A model generated the notes under the pieces. That model had not been told where the DNA came from. It saw only the letters and a list, made by a program, of their open reading frames with translations, and searched no databases. A stretch of DNA of 64,000 nt from Brucella grignonensis (lineage in GTDB: Bacteria; Pseudomonadota; Alphaproteobacteria; Rhizobiales; Rhizobiaceae), in contig NZ_NNRL01000157.1 in assembly GCF_002252505.1 (NCBI RefSeq), positions 248,001-312,000 on the forward strand, read 5' to 3'. The stretch's first letter is position 1; each line of letters starts with the position of its first letter. Positions 46,244 to 54,848 of the stretch are shown here, piece by piece. The position numbers and the translations under genes were made by a program.

Positions 46244-47281
46244 ATGAAGCCATCGCTCCGCAATCTCACTTTTGCTGTATCCGCTCTCTCGCTGCTCGCG
46301 GCAGCTCCTGCATTTGCACAAACTGCTGAAACCATTTCGCCAAAGGTCATGGTCATCACCATGTTCGGTGAAGAAGCAAAGCCTTGGCTGGAAGGCGAAA
46401 AGTTCACGCAGAAGCTGAAGCTGCCGGGCTTGAGCCCTGAATATCCTGAGATCGATTGTACGGCTGAAGGCCTCTGCCACATGACCACGGCCATGGGTTT
46501 TGCCAATGCAGCCAGTGCGGTCTCGGCTATGGCGCTGAGCGACAAACTTGATCTGAGCCACACCTATTTCCTCATCGCCGGTATCGCAGGCGTTGATCCG
46601 AAGCATGGCACGCTTGGTTCGGCGCATTGGGCAAAATACGCAGTCGATGCCAACCTCAACCATCGCATCGATATTCGCGAAGCACCTGAAGGCTGGCCAA
46701 CAGACTTCTTTGGCCTTGGCGCAGAAAAGCCGGGTGAAAAGCCAAAATGGGCAGCGGGCACAGAGGTCTTTGAGCTCAACGGCAAACTCGCCGATTACGC
46801 GCTTAAAACAACCAAGAACGTTGAACTTCTCGACGGTGACGATGCCAAGGAATATCGCAAACACTACACAGAGGAAGCTGCGACCAGCGCTCCAATGGTT
46901 ACCATCTGCGACACAGCATCGGGCGATACTTACTGGCATGGCACCAAGCTCGGTGAAGCCATGGAACAGTGGGCAAAACTCCTGACCGACGGCAAGGCTG
47001 ACTACTGCACATCGCAGATGGAAGACAATGCCACGCTTACTTCGCTGAAGCGTGCAGCAGACGCAGGCAAACTCGATTACAACCGTATCGCTCTGCTGCG
47101 CACCGCCTCCAACTTCGACCGTCAGGGCAAAGACCAGACGGCGGCAGAATCGCTCGCTGCAAAGTCTGGCGGCTTCCCGCTGGCCACAACCAATGCCTAT
47201 CGCGTCGGCAAGGTCTACGCCGACAGCATCATCAAGGATTGGAAGTCGTGGGAGCAAGCCCCTCAAACGGAAGCGAAATAG
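46244..47281 (+). CDS. NUP-family periplasmic protein (purine nucleoside 'permease')
   Basis: This 345-residue protein has a cleavable signal peptide (MKPSLRNLTFAVSALSLLAAAPAFA) and the NUP domain. Families of this type are named purine nucleoside permease, yet no transmembrane helix follows the signal. The fold resembles nucleoside phosphorylases, with motif YFLIAGIAGVDPKHGTLG and TICDTASGDTYWHG. I infer a periplasmic nucleoside-binding or -cleaving protein. The TAG stop coincides with the first bases of a repeat element. Confidence 0.8.
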   Translation: MKPSLRNLTFAVSALSLLAAAPAFAQTAETISPKVMVITMFGEEAKPWLEGEKFTQKLKLPGLSPEYPEIDCTAEGLCHMTTAMGFANAASAVSAMALSDKLDLSHTYFLIAGIAGVDPKHGTLGSAHWAKYAVDANLNHRIDIREAPEGWPTDFFGLGAEKPGEKPKWAAGTEVFELNGKLADYALKTTKNVELLDGDDAKEYRKHYTEEAATSAPMVTICDTASGDTYWHGTKLGEAMEQWAKLLTDGKADYCTSQMEDNATLTSLKRAADAGKLDYNRIALLRTASNFDRQGKDQTAAESLAAKSGGFPLATTNAYRVGKVYADSIIKDWKSWEQAPQTEAK

Positions 47282-47325
47282 CGCATTCCGAAAAATGGAA
47301 CCCGGTTTTCGGGAAAATGCGCGTA
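47279..47325 (+). repeat. Intergenic repeat, hairpin-1 copy
   Basis: GCGCATTCCGAAAA and TTTTCGGGAAAATGCGC form the stem around the core TGGAACCCGG. The start TAG is the stop codon of the NUP gene. No second hairpin is present. Confidence 0.7.
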
Positions 47326-47367
47326 AGAGTTAGTAGCGTCTCGTAATGCTATAACGACTCAGAAATG

Positions 47368-47402
47368 AAACCGCCCTTCAGCAAAACTGGAGGGAGGTTT
47401 TG
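47368..47402 (+). terminator. Likely terminator after the NUP gene
   Basis: A stem of about 14 pairs with one mismatch (AAACCGCCCTTCAG / CTGGAGGGAGGTTT) closes a 5-nt loop. The T-run is partly inside the stem, so the call is tentative. Confidence 0.5.
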
Positions 47403-47481
47403 CAAATGCCCGATTTGAATCTGGTTTCAACAACTTAGTAGCACAAACTGAATCAGTTCCCGAAACAGACCAAACGGCGCT

Positions 47482-47742
47482 CTAATCCGATGTCGGCAAT
47501 CGGCGCATCGTAAATTCGATCACGTCATCGGGTCGTTCGCACCAGCTTTCGATTTCTGTCCAGTATGCAGCCTTGGGAAAAGCCTCAAACCATTCCCGCG
47601 CCTTATCGCGTGCTGCCTGCCGCGGAAGAGCAAATGTCTCGCGGATGAAGCCATCGCGCGGAAGACGACTTTTATTCGCGCGGCCTTTTTCAAGCTGCTT
47701 GCGCAAACCTTCAAGCGGCGGGCGGGGCGAAGATGCGGCCAT
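47482..47742 (-). CDS. Conserved small hypothetical protein
   Basis: This 86-residue soluble protein starts at ATG 47742 after a good GGGAGG site. It is rich in Arg, Lys and Glu; the first half (EGLRKQLEKGRANKSRLPRDGFIRETFALPR) is basic, and the second half contains several Trp residues (REWFEAFPKAAYWTEIESWCERPDD). I do not recognise a domain. The codon pattern and ribosome site make it a real gene; it is divergent from hemF. Confidence 0.65.
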   Translation of the reverse strand: MAASSPRPPLEGLRKQLEKGRANKSRLPRDGFIRETFALPRQAARDKAREWFEAFPKAAYWTEIESWCERPDDVIEFTMRRLPTSD

Positions 47743-47976
47743 GCAATGCCTCCCGAAACAAGGGAAAAACTCGAAAATTCCAATCCCTTGGAAGCTTAAG
47801 ATAGGGAAGCAACGACTTGATGACGAGTCTTTTCTTGGGGAGAGGATTTCACGCTCGCAAGCCACGCACTCTTCGTGCTTTGCCAGACTGCAGGACTTTG
47901 CTAAGTCAGGAAGACAGACGTTTGAATTTTTGTGGCCTTTCGGGCCGCTCGGTACATTGCGTGAGAGGATATCCAA

Positions 47977-48891
47977 ATGCAGCGCGACGAAATTCCGGCA
48001 ATCATCCCGCAAGATATCGAAGAGAAAAAGCAAGCCGCCCAGAGCTGGTTTGAGGAACTGCGTGACCGTATCTGCACGAGCTTCGAACAGCTCGAAGACG
48101 ATTTACAGGGACAGCTTTCCGATCAGGAGCCGGGCCGCTTTGTTCGCACGCCCTGGCAGAAGGATGAAGGCAAGGGCGGCGGTGGCGTCATGTCCATCAT
48201 GCATGGCCGTGTCTTTGAAAAAGTCGGCGTGCATGTCTCGACCGTCTATGGCGAATTTTCTCCTGAGTTCCGCAAGCAGATACCGGGCGCCGAAGAGGAC
48301 CCACGCTATTGGGCAAGCGGCATTTCGCTGATCGCGCATCCGCAAAACCCGAATGTACCGGCCGTCCATATGAACACACGCATGGTGGTGACAACGCGTC
48401 AATGGTTCGGTGGTGGCGCTGATCTCACGCCCGTTCTCGACAACCGCCGCACACAAGAAGACCCGGACACCCTCGCTTTTCACAAGGCGTTCCGCTTCAT
48501 CTGCGAAAAGCACAAGGACATCGTCGACTATGAACGCCTGAAAGAATGGTGCGACGAATATTTCTATCTCTCGCACCGTAATGAAGCACGCGGCATTGGC
48601 GGCATCTTTTATGACTGGCTGCACTCAACCGAGGAACAGGGCGGCTGGGACAAGGACTTCGCTTTCACCCGCGATGTTGGCCGTGGTTTCTCGGTGGTCT
48701 ATCCGCATCTCGTGCGCCAGAACTTCAACAAGGAATGGACACCGGAAGAGCGCGAAGAACAGCTGATCCGTCGCGGACGCTATGTCGAGTTCAACCTGCT
48801 TTATGATCGTGGCACGATCTTTGGCCTCAAGACCGGCGGCAATGTGAATTCTATTCTCTCATCCATGCCACCCGTGGTGAAATGGCCGTAA
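47977..48891 (+). CDS. hemF: Oxygen-dependent coproporphyrinogen III oxidase
   Basis: HemF (304 residues) oxidatively decarboxylates coproporphyrinogen III to protoporphyrinogen IX in haem synthesis. Family signatures are [40 protein letters not shown] and the C-terminal [27 protein letters not shown] lies 9 nt before the ATG. It supplies haem for cytochromes such as those of the bc1 complex encoded 5 kb away. It stands alone with its own terminator. Confidence 0.96.
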   Translation: MQRDEIPAIIPQDIEEKKQAAQSWFEELRDRICTSFEQLEDDLQGQLSDQEPGRFVRTPWQKDEGKGGGGVMSIMHGRVFEKVGVHVSTVYGEFSPEFRKQIPGAEEDPRYWASGISLIAHPQNPNVPAVHMNTRMVVTTRQWFGGGADLTPVLDNRRTQEDPDTLAFHKAFRFICEKHKDIVDYERLKEWCDEYFYLSHRNEARGIGGIFYDWLHSTEEQGGWDKDFAFTRDVGRGFSVVYPHLVRQNFNKEWTPEEREEQLIRRGRYVEFNLLYDRGTIFGLKTGGNVNSILSSMPPVVKWP

Positions 48892-48911
48892 CAGGTACAG
48901 TGAACTAAATA

Positions 48912-48940
48912 AAAGGGCGGGAATTTCCCGCCCTTTCTTT
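48912..48940. terminator. Bidirectional terminator after hemF
   Basis: A 25-nt perfect palindrome (arms AAAGGGCGGGAA / TTCCCGCCCTTT) lies between hemF and the convergent GNAT gene, with T-rich sequence on the plus side and A-rich on the other. Confidence 0.88.
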
Positions 48941-49436
48941 ATGCATCAAATGCTGCGTGATAGGTCACTTTGCCTTTCGGCATTTCACCGTCAATCAGAA
49001 GGCATTGGAAATACTCAGGCGGAACACCGTCAAGCGTTAGCCGTTCATCGGCTTTAAAACCAAACCGTTGATAATAGCCCGGGGCACCGAGCAGCACGCA
49101 GCCTCTGGCTCCCGCCTCTTTCAGTCGCAAAAGACCTTCGCAGATGAGCGTGCTACCAATTCCCTCACCCTGCCGGCCCGGCCGCACTGAGACGGGTCCG
49201 AGCCCATACCAGTTGCAATCAGTACCATCGATGAGCACGGGCGAAAAAGCCACGTGGCCAAGAAGAGACACATCGTCCTCAGCAACCAGTGACAAAGTCA
49301 GTGCCGATGCCGAACGAAGTGCATCGATGATAGCAGCCTCTTTCTGATTACTATAAGGTACCCCGCGGAATGCCTCATCAGTCAGGCGACGAATTGCAGC
49401 GATGTCCCCTGGTTGTTCCTTGCGGATATGCATCAT
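48939..49436 (-). CDS. GNAT acetyltransferase, partner of YjhX (YjhQ-like)
   Basis: This 165-residue N-acetyltransferase of the GNAT superfamily has the acetyl-CoA loop RPGRQGEGIG at about residues 87-96 and the C-terminal GAPGYYQRFGF motif. It starts 7 nt after the yjhX stop codon, so both are on one transcript. In E. coli, yjhX is paired with yjhQ, also a GNAT protein, proposed as a toxin-antitoxin pair. That makes an antitoxin role here reasonable but untested; a general small-molecule acetyltransferase is the alternative. Confidence 0.75.
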   Translation of the reverse strand: MMHIRKEQPGDIAAIRRLTDEAFRGVPYSNQKEAAIIDALRSASALTLSLVAEDDVSLLGHVAFSPVLIDGTDCNWYGLGPVSVRPGRQGEGIGSTLICEGLLRLKEAGARGCVLLGAPGYYQRFGFKADERLTLDGVPPEYFQCLLIDGEMPKGKVTYHAAFDA

Positions 49437-49443
49437 GTCCTCC

Positions 49444-49698
49444 TCATCGATTATTGGCTTGTGCGCGGACGTTGATGCGTCCTTTGAGCGAAATACGATA
49501 CGCGCCGCCTGCGCGGGATTCGATCAGCCGCTTCCGGCGCAACTGCTGAAAGACAGCCATTGTGCAATCGGAAAGCAGATAGCCTTCCCGCGTATAACAT
49601 TCGATTTCGAAGATACGTCCGTCTTCGCGCAGATGGCGGATATAGCCGCCCTGCGCCAGCACGTGCAGTACGCGCTGTTCAATGCGTGAGATATTCAT
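49444..49698 (-). CDS. yjhX: YjhX-family protein (proposed toxin)
   Basis: This 84-residue protein of the YjhX/UPF0386 family starts MNISRIEQRVLHVLAQGG and contains the family core GYIRHLREDGRIFEIECYTREG and RRKRLIESRAGGAYRIS. The fold looks like a winged helix. The E. coli homologue is annotated as a toxin; the biochemical target is not known to me. ATG 49698 is chosen by family match. It is the first gene of a two-gene unit with the GNAT protein. Confidence 0.82.
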   Translation of the reverse strand: MNISRIEQRVLHVLAQGGYIRHLREDGRIFEIECYTREGYLLSDCTMAVFQQLRRKRLIESRAGGAYRISLKGRINVRAQANNR

Positions 49699-49803
49699 TG
49701 TCGTTAATGCCTGGATGGAAACCATGACAAGCACCAGCTCTCGCGGACAAACAAAAGTTCACCCACGGCCAATGCCGTTCCCGTCCCTGAACATCTGCGT
49801 GGA

Positions 49804-49909
49804 TTAGAGCGCATCCCGAAAAGTGTGAAACGGTTTTCGGACAAAGATACGCGTTAAAACAAATGATTAGAGCGCCGATCTGATCCAATCAGATCGAAAC
49901 GCGCTCTAA
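49804..49909 (+). repeat. Two-hairpin intergenic repeat, full-length copy (106 bp)
   Basis: It runs TTAGAGCGCATCCCG ... CGCGCTCTAA with the core GTGTGAAACGGTTTTCGG and second hairpin GATCTGATccAATCAGATC. It is nearly identical to the copy at 15731-15835 and defines the family together with it. Confidence 0.82.
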
Positions 49910-50012
49910 AATCCGCAGTTATTGTTCGGAACGATCAGAGGCTTCCGACAATCTCCAGCATCAACAATTCCCGTTAACACAGACCCAGACTAATGGTGGG
50001 TCACAAAAGACA

Positions 50013-50032
50013 GGAGGGCTCAAAAGCCCTCC
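50013..50032 (-). terminator. Terminator of the LpxO-like gene
   Basis: An 8-bp stem (GGAGGGCT / AGCCCTCC) with a 4-nt loop is followed on the minus strand by TGTCTTTTG. Confidence 0.6.
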
Positions 50033-50073
50033 AGAAGATTATTTAAGAGTGCTGTAGCTTGAAGTCAAATCGT

Positions 50074-50910
50074 TCAGGCTTTTGGCTGATTGCGGAGCTT
50101 TTCAGCTTGCGCATAGAACTTCTTTTCCCACTCATTGTGGTTGTCCAGCCCTTCCTTGATGAAGGGCGTGAAGATCGCAAGATTCATCAAAGCCCAGTTC
50201 ACGAAACGGGCTGGAAACTTCAGCGGCTTCACGAAATCCACGAATAGCACCACGCGCGTATGCTCGGTGTGGTTCCAGGCTTCATGCTCATAGGCATCGT
50301 CGAAAATAAGAACCTTTCCTTCCTGCCAATGGCAGACCTGCTTGTCGACCCGGATTGCAAGTTTGTCGGCAGGCTCCGGCACGATCATGCCCATATGCAG
50401 ACGCAGAACGCCATTGTAAGGACCGCGATGCGGCGGCAGATGCTTGCCCGGCTCGAAGATCGAGAACATGGCAGTGGTCAGACCCGGAATTTTCTGCACA
50501 GCATTCCATGTATTGGGACACGCGCGAACATTCTGTTCGGACTTCACGCCGAAGCCGAGCAGGAAGAACGTCTTCCAGTGATTGTCGGTTGAAATCGTTT
50601 TCACGTCTGATGAAATATCCTGGAAGGACGGCAGTTCGCTCTGTCGGAGCAAAACCGTTTCAAGCTCGGCGCGAATGGCTGGATAGGCCTTCTCAACCTC
50701 TGCCACCCAAGGAAAGGTGGCATTGTCATAAACAGGCGGATTGCCAAGCTTCGCATATTTGAGATTAAGCCGCTCCGCCCAGGCAACGATCCCCATGAAG
50801 AAACGAGTTACCGCACCCGGACGCTCCATAGGCGCGATACCGTCAGTACCAAAATTCTGCTTGGGGTCAGAGCTGGCATTCTGCGAAGTCGATGTATCGG
50901 AAGAGGACAT
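50074..50910 (-). CDS. Aspartyl/asparaginyl beta-hydroxylase-like protein, LpxO type
   Basis: This 278-residue Fe(II)/2-oxoglutarate-dependent oxygenase belongs to the family of LpxO, which 2-hydroxylates a lipid A acyl chain. The iron ligands are expected in PPHRGPYNGVLRLHMG (first His) and EHEAWNHTEHTRVVLFVD (second His and the Arg that binds 2-oxoglutarate). A hydrophobic segment near the C-terminus (WALMNLAIFTPFI) may contact the membrane. The start follows AGCAAAG. A lipid A role is inferred from similarity; peptide hydroxylation is the alternative. Confidence 0.8.
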   Translation of the reverse strand: MSSSDTSTSQNASSDPKQNFGTDGIAPMERPGAVTRFFMGIVAWAERLNLKYAKLGNPPVYDNATFPWVAEVEKAYPAIRAELETVLLRQSELPSFQDISSDVKTISTDNHWKTFFLLGFGVKSEQNVRACPNTWNAVQKIPGLTTAMFSIFEPGKHLPPHRGPYNGVLRLHMGMIVPEPADKLAIRVDKQVCHWQEGKVLIFDDAYEHEAWNHTEHTRVVLFVDFVKPLKFPARFVNWALMNLAIFTPFIKEGLDNHNEWEKKFYAQAEKLRNQPKA

Positions 50911-50934
50911 TCTTTGCTCTTTCAAATCAGGCGC

Positions 50935-51039
50935 TTGAGACGCGCCGATTTGATTGAATCAGATCGGCGCGTCTCAACCCCTTTTATTGAAGCATAATCT
51001 TATCGATCCCCGTTTCACTCCGGTCGGATTATGCTCTAA
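50935..51039 (-). repeat. Two-hairpin intergenic repeat, minus-orientation copy (105 bp)
   Basis: Read on the minus strand it starts TTAGAGCATAATCCG, has the core GGAGTGAAACGGGG, then AATAAAAGG, then a strong second hairpin (TTGAGACGCGCCGAT / ATCGGCGCGTCTCAA). It lies 24 nt upstream of the LpxO-like start and may affect its transcription. Confidence 0.72.
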
Positions 51040-51096
51040 AATGGAACTTACGATATAAACTCAGAAAATCGCGGCATGATTTTGTACAATCAACCG

Positions 51097-52380
51097 TCAA
51101 TCGTTCATTTTATTGCGATCAAGTTTGTCCAGAAGCGCTTCGTGGTCAAGACTAAAACCTGAGTCAATCCAGAGAGTTTCCAACTCGCGCAGCTTTTCCC
51201 CCAAAACAGGGCCTTTCTCGACGCCAAGGCGAAGAAGGTCGCCACCCGTAACCGGGAACACCGGCGCTTCATAGCTTTGAACAGCCTCAAGCAGACGCGC
51301 GTAACCACCTGCACGGATCATGGCCTCATCACTGCCGATCGCGTCATTGCGTGCTTGGGCATAGCTAAGCTGAATGCGATCCAGGACTGCCTGCTTACTG
51401 CCACGATAGACGAGCTTTTTCAACGCCTGTTCAGACATTTCCGACTTGATGGCATCAGCCCGCGCCCATGCTTCAAGCCGTGCCCGTTCTGCGTTCGACA
51501 TTTTAAGCCGCTTGCCCATAGCATCGACGCGAGCCGTATCCGGCGGAATCATGCTTTCAAGCCGCAACAAGGCATCCACAGGCCAGCCAAGATCAGCTTC
51601 CGTGCGAACAAGGCCGTGAATGGCGTCGATACCCCATTTTTCACTTTCAGGCAGAATGGCCGTGAGGACACCTGCCTGCCGCATCCACAAAAGCGCACGC
51701 GAAGGATCAGGGGCAGCAAGAAGCTTCTTAAGCTCCGACCAGACACGCTCGGCGGAAAGCTGATCGAGACCATCCTTGAGACGCGCACTGGCACGCAGAC
51801 CATCAGTTTCCGGACGACCGGAACCATACCAGGCAAAGAAGCGGAAGAAACGCAGGATACGTAAATAGTCTTCCCGAATGCGCGCTTCGGCATCACCAAT
51901 GAAACGCAGTGTCTGCGTTTCAATATCGGTCAGTCCGCCGACATAATCGATCACCTCGCCATTGGCTGTCGCGTAAAGTGCATTGATCGTGAAATCGCGT
52001 CGCTCGGCATCGGCTTTCCAGTCCGTACCGAAAGCCACTTTGGCATGACGTCCGTTGGTCTCAATATCCTTGCGCAATGTCGTCACTTCAAAGGGGTGCC
52101 CGTGAACGACAACCGTTACCGTGCCGTGCTCGATACCGGTCGGTACGGGCTTGAAGCCCGCTTCCTGCGCAAGCCGCACGGTATCCTGCGGCAGATGCGT
52201 GGTAGCCAAATCGATATCACTGACTTTTGTGCCCAGCAGTGTGTTGCGCACAGCACCGCCAACGACACGTGCCTCGCCGCCATCACGATTCAGTGCTGCA
52301 AAAAGCGCCTGAAGTGGCTTGGCTTTCAGCCACCCAGCCCTGTCAGAAATATTGCTGGAAATAATAAGTGTTTCGCTCAA
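51097..52380 (-). CDS. cca: CCA tRNA nucleotidyltransferase
   Basis: This 427-residue class II nucleotidyltransferase adds or repairs the CCA end of tRNAs. The head domain has ARVVGGAVRNTLLG and the catalytic DIDLATT at about residues 55-61; RRDFTINALYA and EDYLRILRFFRFFAWYG follow. The start is TTG 52380, which overlaps the NUDIX stop as TTGA and implies coupled translation. It is the last gene of the DUF1285-NUDIX-cca operon. Confidence 0.93.
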   Translation of the reverse strand: MSETLIISSNISDRAGWLKAKPLQALFAALNRDGGEARVVGGAVRNTLLGTKVSDIDLATTHLPQDTVRLAQEAGFKPVPTGIEHGTVTVVVHGHPFEVTTLRKDIETNGRHAKVAFGTDWKADAERRDFTINALYATANGEVIDYVGGLTDIETQTLRFIGDAEARIREDYLRILRFFRFFAWYGSGRPETDGLRASARLKDGLDQLSAERVWSELKKLLAAPDPSRALLWMRQAGVLTAILPESEKWGIDAIHGLVRTEADLGWPVDALLRLESMIPPDTARVDAMGKRLKMSNAERARLEAWARADAIKSEMSEQALKKLVYRGSKQAVLDRIQLSYAQARNDAIGSDEAMIRAGGYARLLEAVQSYEAPVFPVTGGDLLRLGVEKGPVLGEKLRELETLWIDSGFSLDHEALLDKLDRNKMND

Positions 52381-53015
52381 GCGTAGAGCCTTTCATAAAG
52401 TCCGCGAATGATCCCTGCGGTCACGCCCCAGATGAATCGTTCGTGATATGGCATTGCGTAATAAAAACGTTCCTGACCGTTGAACAGCCGGCTTTCGCGC
52501 CGATGGTTGGCCGGGTTCATAAGGAATGAAAGCGGCACTTCAAATATATCCGCCACCTCGTCCGGATTGGGATACACGTCAAAAGGCGTGTTAACGACCG
52601 CCAGAACAGGGGTGATCGAAAACCCGCTGCCCGTCAGATAGCGCGGCATATGCCCGATGATTTCAGCCCGTTCGGAGATAAGCCCGATTTCCTCGTTGGC
52701 TTCGCGCAGCGCTGCATTTTCAGCCGTACCGTCTTCCGGGTCGATCGCGCCGCCCGGAAAAGCAATCTGGCCAGAATGTTTGCGCAGTTTTTCTGTGCGC
52801 CGTGTCAGCAGCAATGTCGCCTCTGGCCCACGATCCACCACTGGTACGAGCACGGCGGCATCGCGCATTTTCGATGTGACCATGGCCTGTGTGAATTCCG
52901 GATTGAGCAAATGGTCTCCGGTTAGATCGGCATGATCCGGCTGCCAGTGACGTACACGCTCGACAAAATCACCTGCAGAAAAAGCCGGAAAGAGATGCGG
53001 AGTACGGCTATTCAT
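52377..53015 (-). CDS. NUDIX CoA pyrophosphatase, NudL-like
   Basis: This 212-residue NUDIX hydrolase resembles CoA/acyl-CoA diphosphatases. The NUDIX box is GGAIDPEDGTAENAALRE followed by ANEEIGL; the upstream KHSGQIAFPGG is the extra signature of the CoA-specific subgroup. It overlaps DUF1285 and cca by 4 nt on either side. The three-gene set is conserved in Rhizobiales as far as I remember. Confidence 0.9.
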   Translation of the reverse strand: MNSRTPHLFPAFSAGDFVERVRHWQPDHADLTGDHLLNPEFTQAMVTSKMRDAAVLVPVVDRGPEATLLLTRRTEKLRKHSGQIAFPGGAIDPEDGTAENAALREANEEIGLISERAEIIGHMPRYLTGSGFSITPVLAVVNTPFDVYPNPDEVADIFEVPLSFLMNPANHRRESRLFNGQERFYYAMPYHERFIWGVTAGIIRGLYERLYA

Positions 53016-53677
53016 TGGAGAGCGGCCTCCAGCGCATCGACCGGCATAATGGGAAAAATCACTCCATTCGAACGTACCACAAACATCGTTTCACCATCCA
53101 TGTCGATCTCTTCGCCGAGTGCTACGAGATCATACATCACGGCCCGCGTCAGCAATGCTTCCAGTCGACCGCGAACGAGCACATAAGGCTTAAGACCGTT
53201 GCTATTCTTTTCAATAATAAAGCGCAGCGGATGCTCATCACCCGCTTCGATCACATCTCCGACATTGGTCCGAAAAGTCAGCGTCTGTGTGTTGCCTTCT
53301 CCCGAAACCTGCATTTCAACGGCAATGAAATGCGCATCTTCCACACGGATCCCAACTTTCTCCACCGGCGTTACAAGATAGGTTTTCCCATCTTCATCCT
53401 TGCGCAGCACAGTCGAGAACAGTCGCACTAGCTGAGGGCGCCCGATGGGCGTTCCCATATAGAACCATGTTCCATCAGCCCGGATTTCCATATCCAGATC
53501 GCCGCAAAACTCCGGATTCCAGCGTTCCACAGGTGGAATTTCACGTTCTTTCGTCGCCGGTCCACTATGAGAATCTGCATGGGCGCGTGCAATCAGAGCT
53601 TCCAGTCCGCTGGCGCTCGCCCCCGCCTTCATTGAACTTTGCGGCTCATGTTTGCCGTTAGGGGTGCTTTTTGTCAT
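53012..53677 (-). CDS. DUF1285 protein
   Basis: This 221-residue cytosolic protein of the DUF1285 family has a flexible N-terminus (about 50 residues) and two small beta-rich domains (CGDLDMEIRADGTWFYMGTPIGR opens the first). No enzyme activity is established for the family. It is the first gene of the operon with NUDIX and cca, overlapping the next gene as ATGA. It is divergent from moxR with a 163-bp gap, which should contain both promoters. Confidence 0.85.
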   Translation of the reverse strand: MTKSTPNGKHEPQSSMKAGASASGLEALIARAHADSHSGPATKEREIPPVERWNPEFCGDLDMEIRADGTWFYMGTPIGRPQLVRLFSTVLRKDEDGKTYLVTPVEKVGIRVEDAHFIAVEMQVSGEGNTQTLTFRTNVGDVIEAGDEHPLRFIIEKNSNGLKPYVLVRGRLEALLTRAVMYDLVALGEEIDMDGETMFVVRSNGVIFPIMPVDALEAALQ

Positions 53678-53840
53678 CCGACTCGGTTATTCCTGTTCGA
53701 ATGTGATTAAAATGCATAGAGTCATGAAATAGTCACCGTTTCACGGCTTGTCAGCATTATAGTGCGATTTAAGTTTCACAGGCAGTCGCCTTCAATCTGG
53801 TTCTCCGCCAAATCATACGCGGAAATATTGTGAGGTCCCT

Positions 53841-54848
53841 ATGAGCGTTGTTGTTACGCCCGAAGCCACTAACCCCGATGAAATCGTCGCCGAGGCCGAA
53901 CGCGCCCTCGCTGACATCGCACGCATCAAAGAAAATGTCGCCACCGTTATTTTCGGACAGGAGAGCGTCATCGAACGCGCGCTCGTGGCAATTCTGGCTG
54001 GCGGTCATGCGCTGCTCGTCGGCGTACCTGGTCTTGCCAAGACTAAGCTCGTTGAAACACTGGGAACCGTTCTAGGCTTGTCGGGCCAACGCATCCAGTT
54101 CACGCCCGACCTGATGCCATCCGACATTATCGGGTCGGAAGTGATGGAACAGGACACTGACGGTCGCCGTTCCTTCCGTTATCTCAAAGGACCGATATTC
54201 ACCCAGCTTCTGATGGCCGACGAAATCAACCGTGCCTCGCCACGTACCCAGTCCGCCCTGTTGCAGGCCATGCAGGAATATCACGTGACCGTTGCCGGTC
54301 AGCGTTATGACCTGCCAGCCCCATTCCACGTGCTTGCCACGCAAAATCCGCTTGAACAGGAAGGCACCTATCCTCTGCCTGAAGCGCAGCTTGATCGTTT
54401 CCTGATGCAGATCGATATTCTCTATCCTGAACTGGACGCTGAGCGTCGTATCCTGCTTGAAACCACAGGCGTAACCGAAGCCAAGGCTCATGCAATTCTC
54501 GATGCGGATCGTCTACGCCAGATGCAGGCGCTGGTGCGTCGCATGCCGGTTTCAGAAAGCGTGGTCGATTCAATCCTGAAATTGGTGCGCTCGGCGCGAC
54601 CAGATGCGGACAATGATCACGCTCAAAAGCACATCGCATGGGGTCCAGGTCCTCGTGCAAGTCAGGCCCTGATGCTCTGTGCGCGTGCACGCGCACTTTA
54701 TGAGGGGCGTCTCGCCCCATCCGTTGACGATGTAAAAGCTTTGGCCGAACCGGTTCTGCAGCATCGTATGGCGCTCAATTTCGCCGCGCGTGCCGATGGT
54801 ATGCACGTTCGGGATGTGATTGCCAATCTGGTGAAGGCTGCGGCCTGA
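53841..54848 (+). CDS. MoxR-family AAA+ ATPase
   Basis: This 335-residue AAA+ ATPase has Walker A GVPGLAKT (61-68), Walker B LLMADEINRASP, sensor 1 VLATQNPLEQEGTYPLPEAQLDRF and an arginine-rich lid. MoxR proteins act as chaperones that mature or insert cofactors in partner complexes, often beside DUF58 and von Willebrand-like membrane proteins. It is the first gene of a four-gene operon; its TGA overlaps the DUF58 ATG (TGATG). Confidence 0.93.
   Translation: MSVVVTPEATNPDEIVAEAERALADIARIKENVATVIFGQESVIERALVAILAGGHALLVGVPGLAKTKLVETLGTVLGLSGQRIQFTPDLMPSDIIGSEVMEQDTDGRRSFRYLKGPIFTQLLMADEINRASPRTQSALLQAMQEYHVTVAGQRYDLPAPFHVLATQNPLEQEGTYPLPEAQLDRFLMQIDILYPELDAERRILLETTGVTEAKAHAILDADRLRQMQALVRRMPVSESVVDSILKLVRSARPDADNDHAQKHIAWGPGPRASQALMLCARARALYEGRLAPSVDDVKALAEPVLQHRMALNFAARADGMHVRDVIANLVKAAA

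Larger units (their letters stand above)
49699..50073. other. Gap between yjhX and the LpxO-like gene
   Basis: This 375-bp stretch has no gene. It contains the promoter side of yjhX, a full-length two-hairpin repeat (49804-49909) and a terminator hairpin for the LpxO-like gene. Confidence 0.5.

Noticed and set aside
46214-47266. A 350-residue cysteine-rich frame antisense to the NUP gene
   Set aside because: The sense gene has a signal peptide and family motifs; the cysteines follow from reverse-complement codons.
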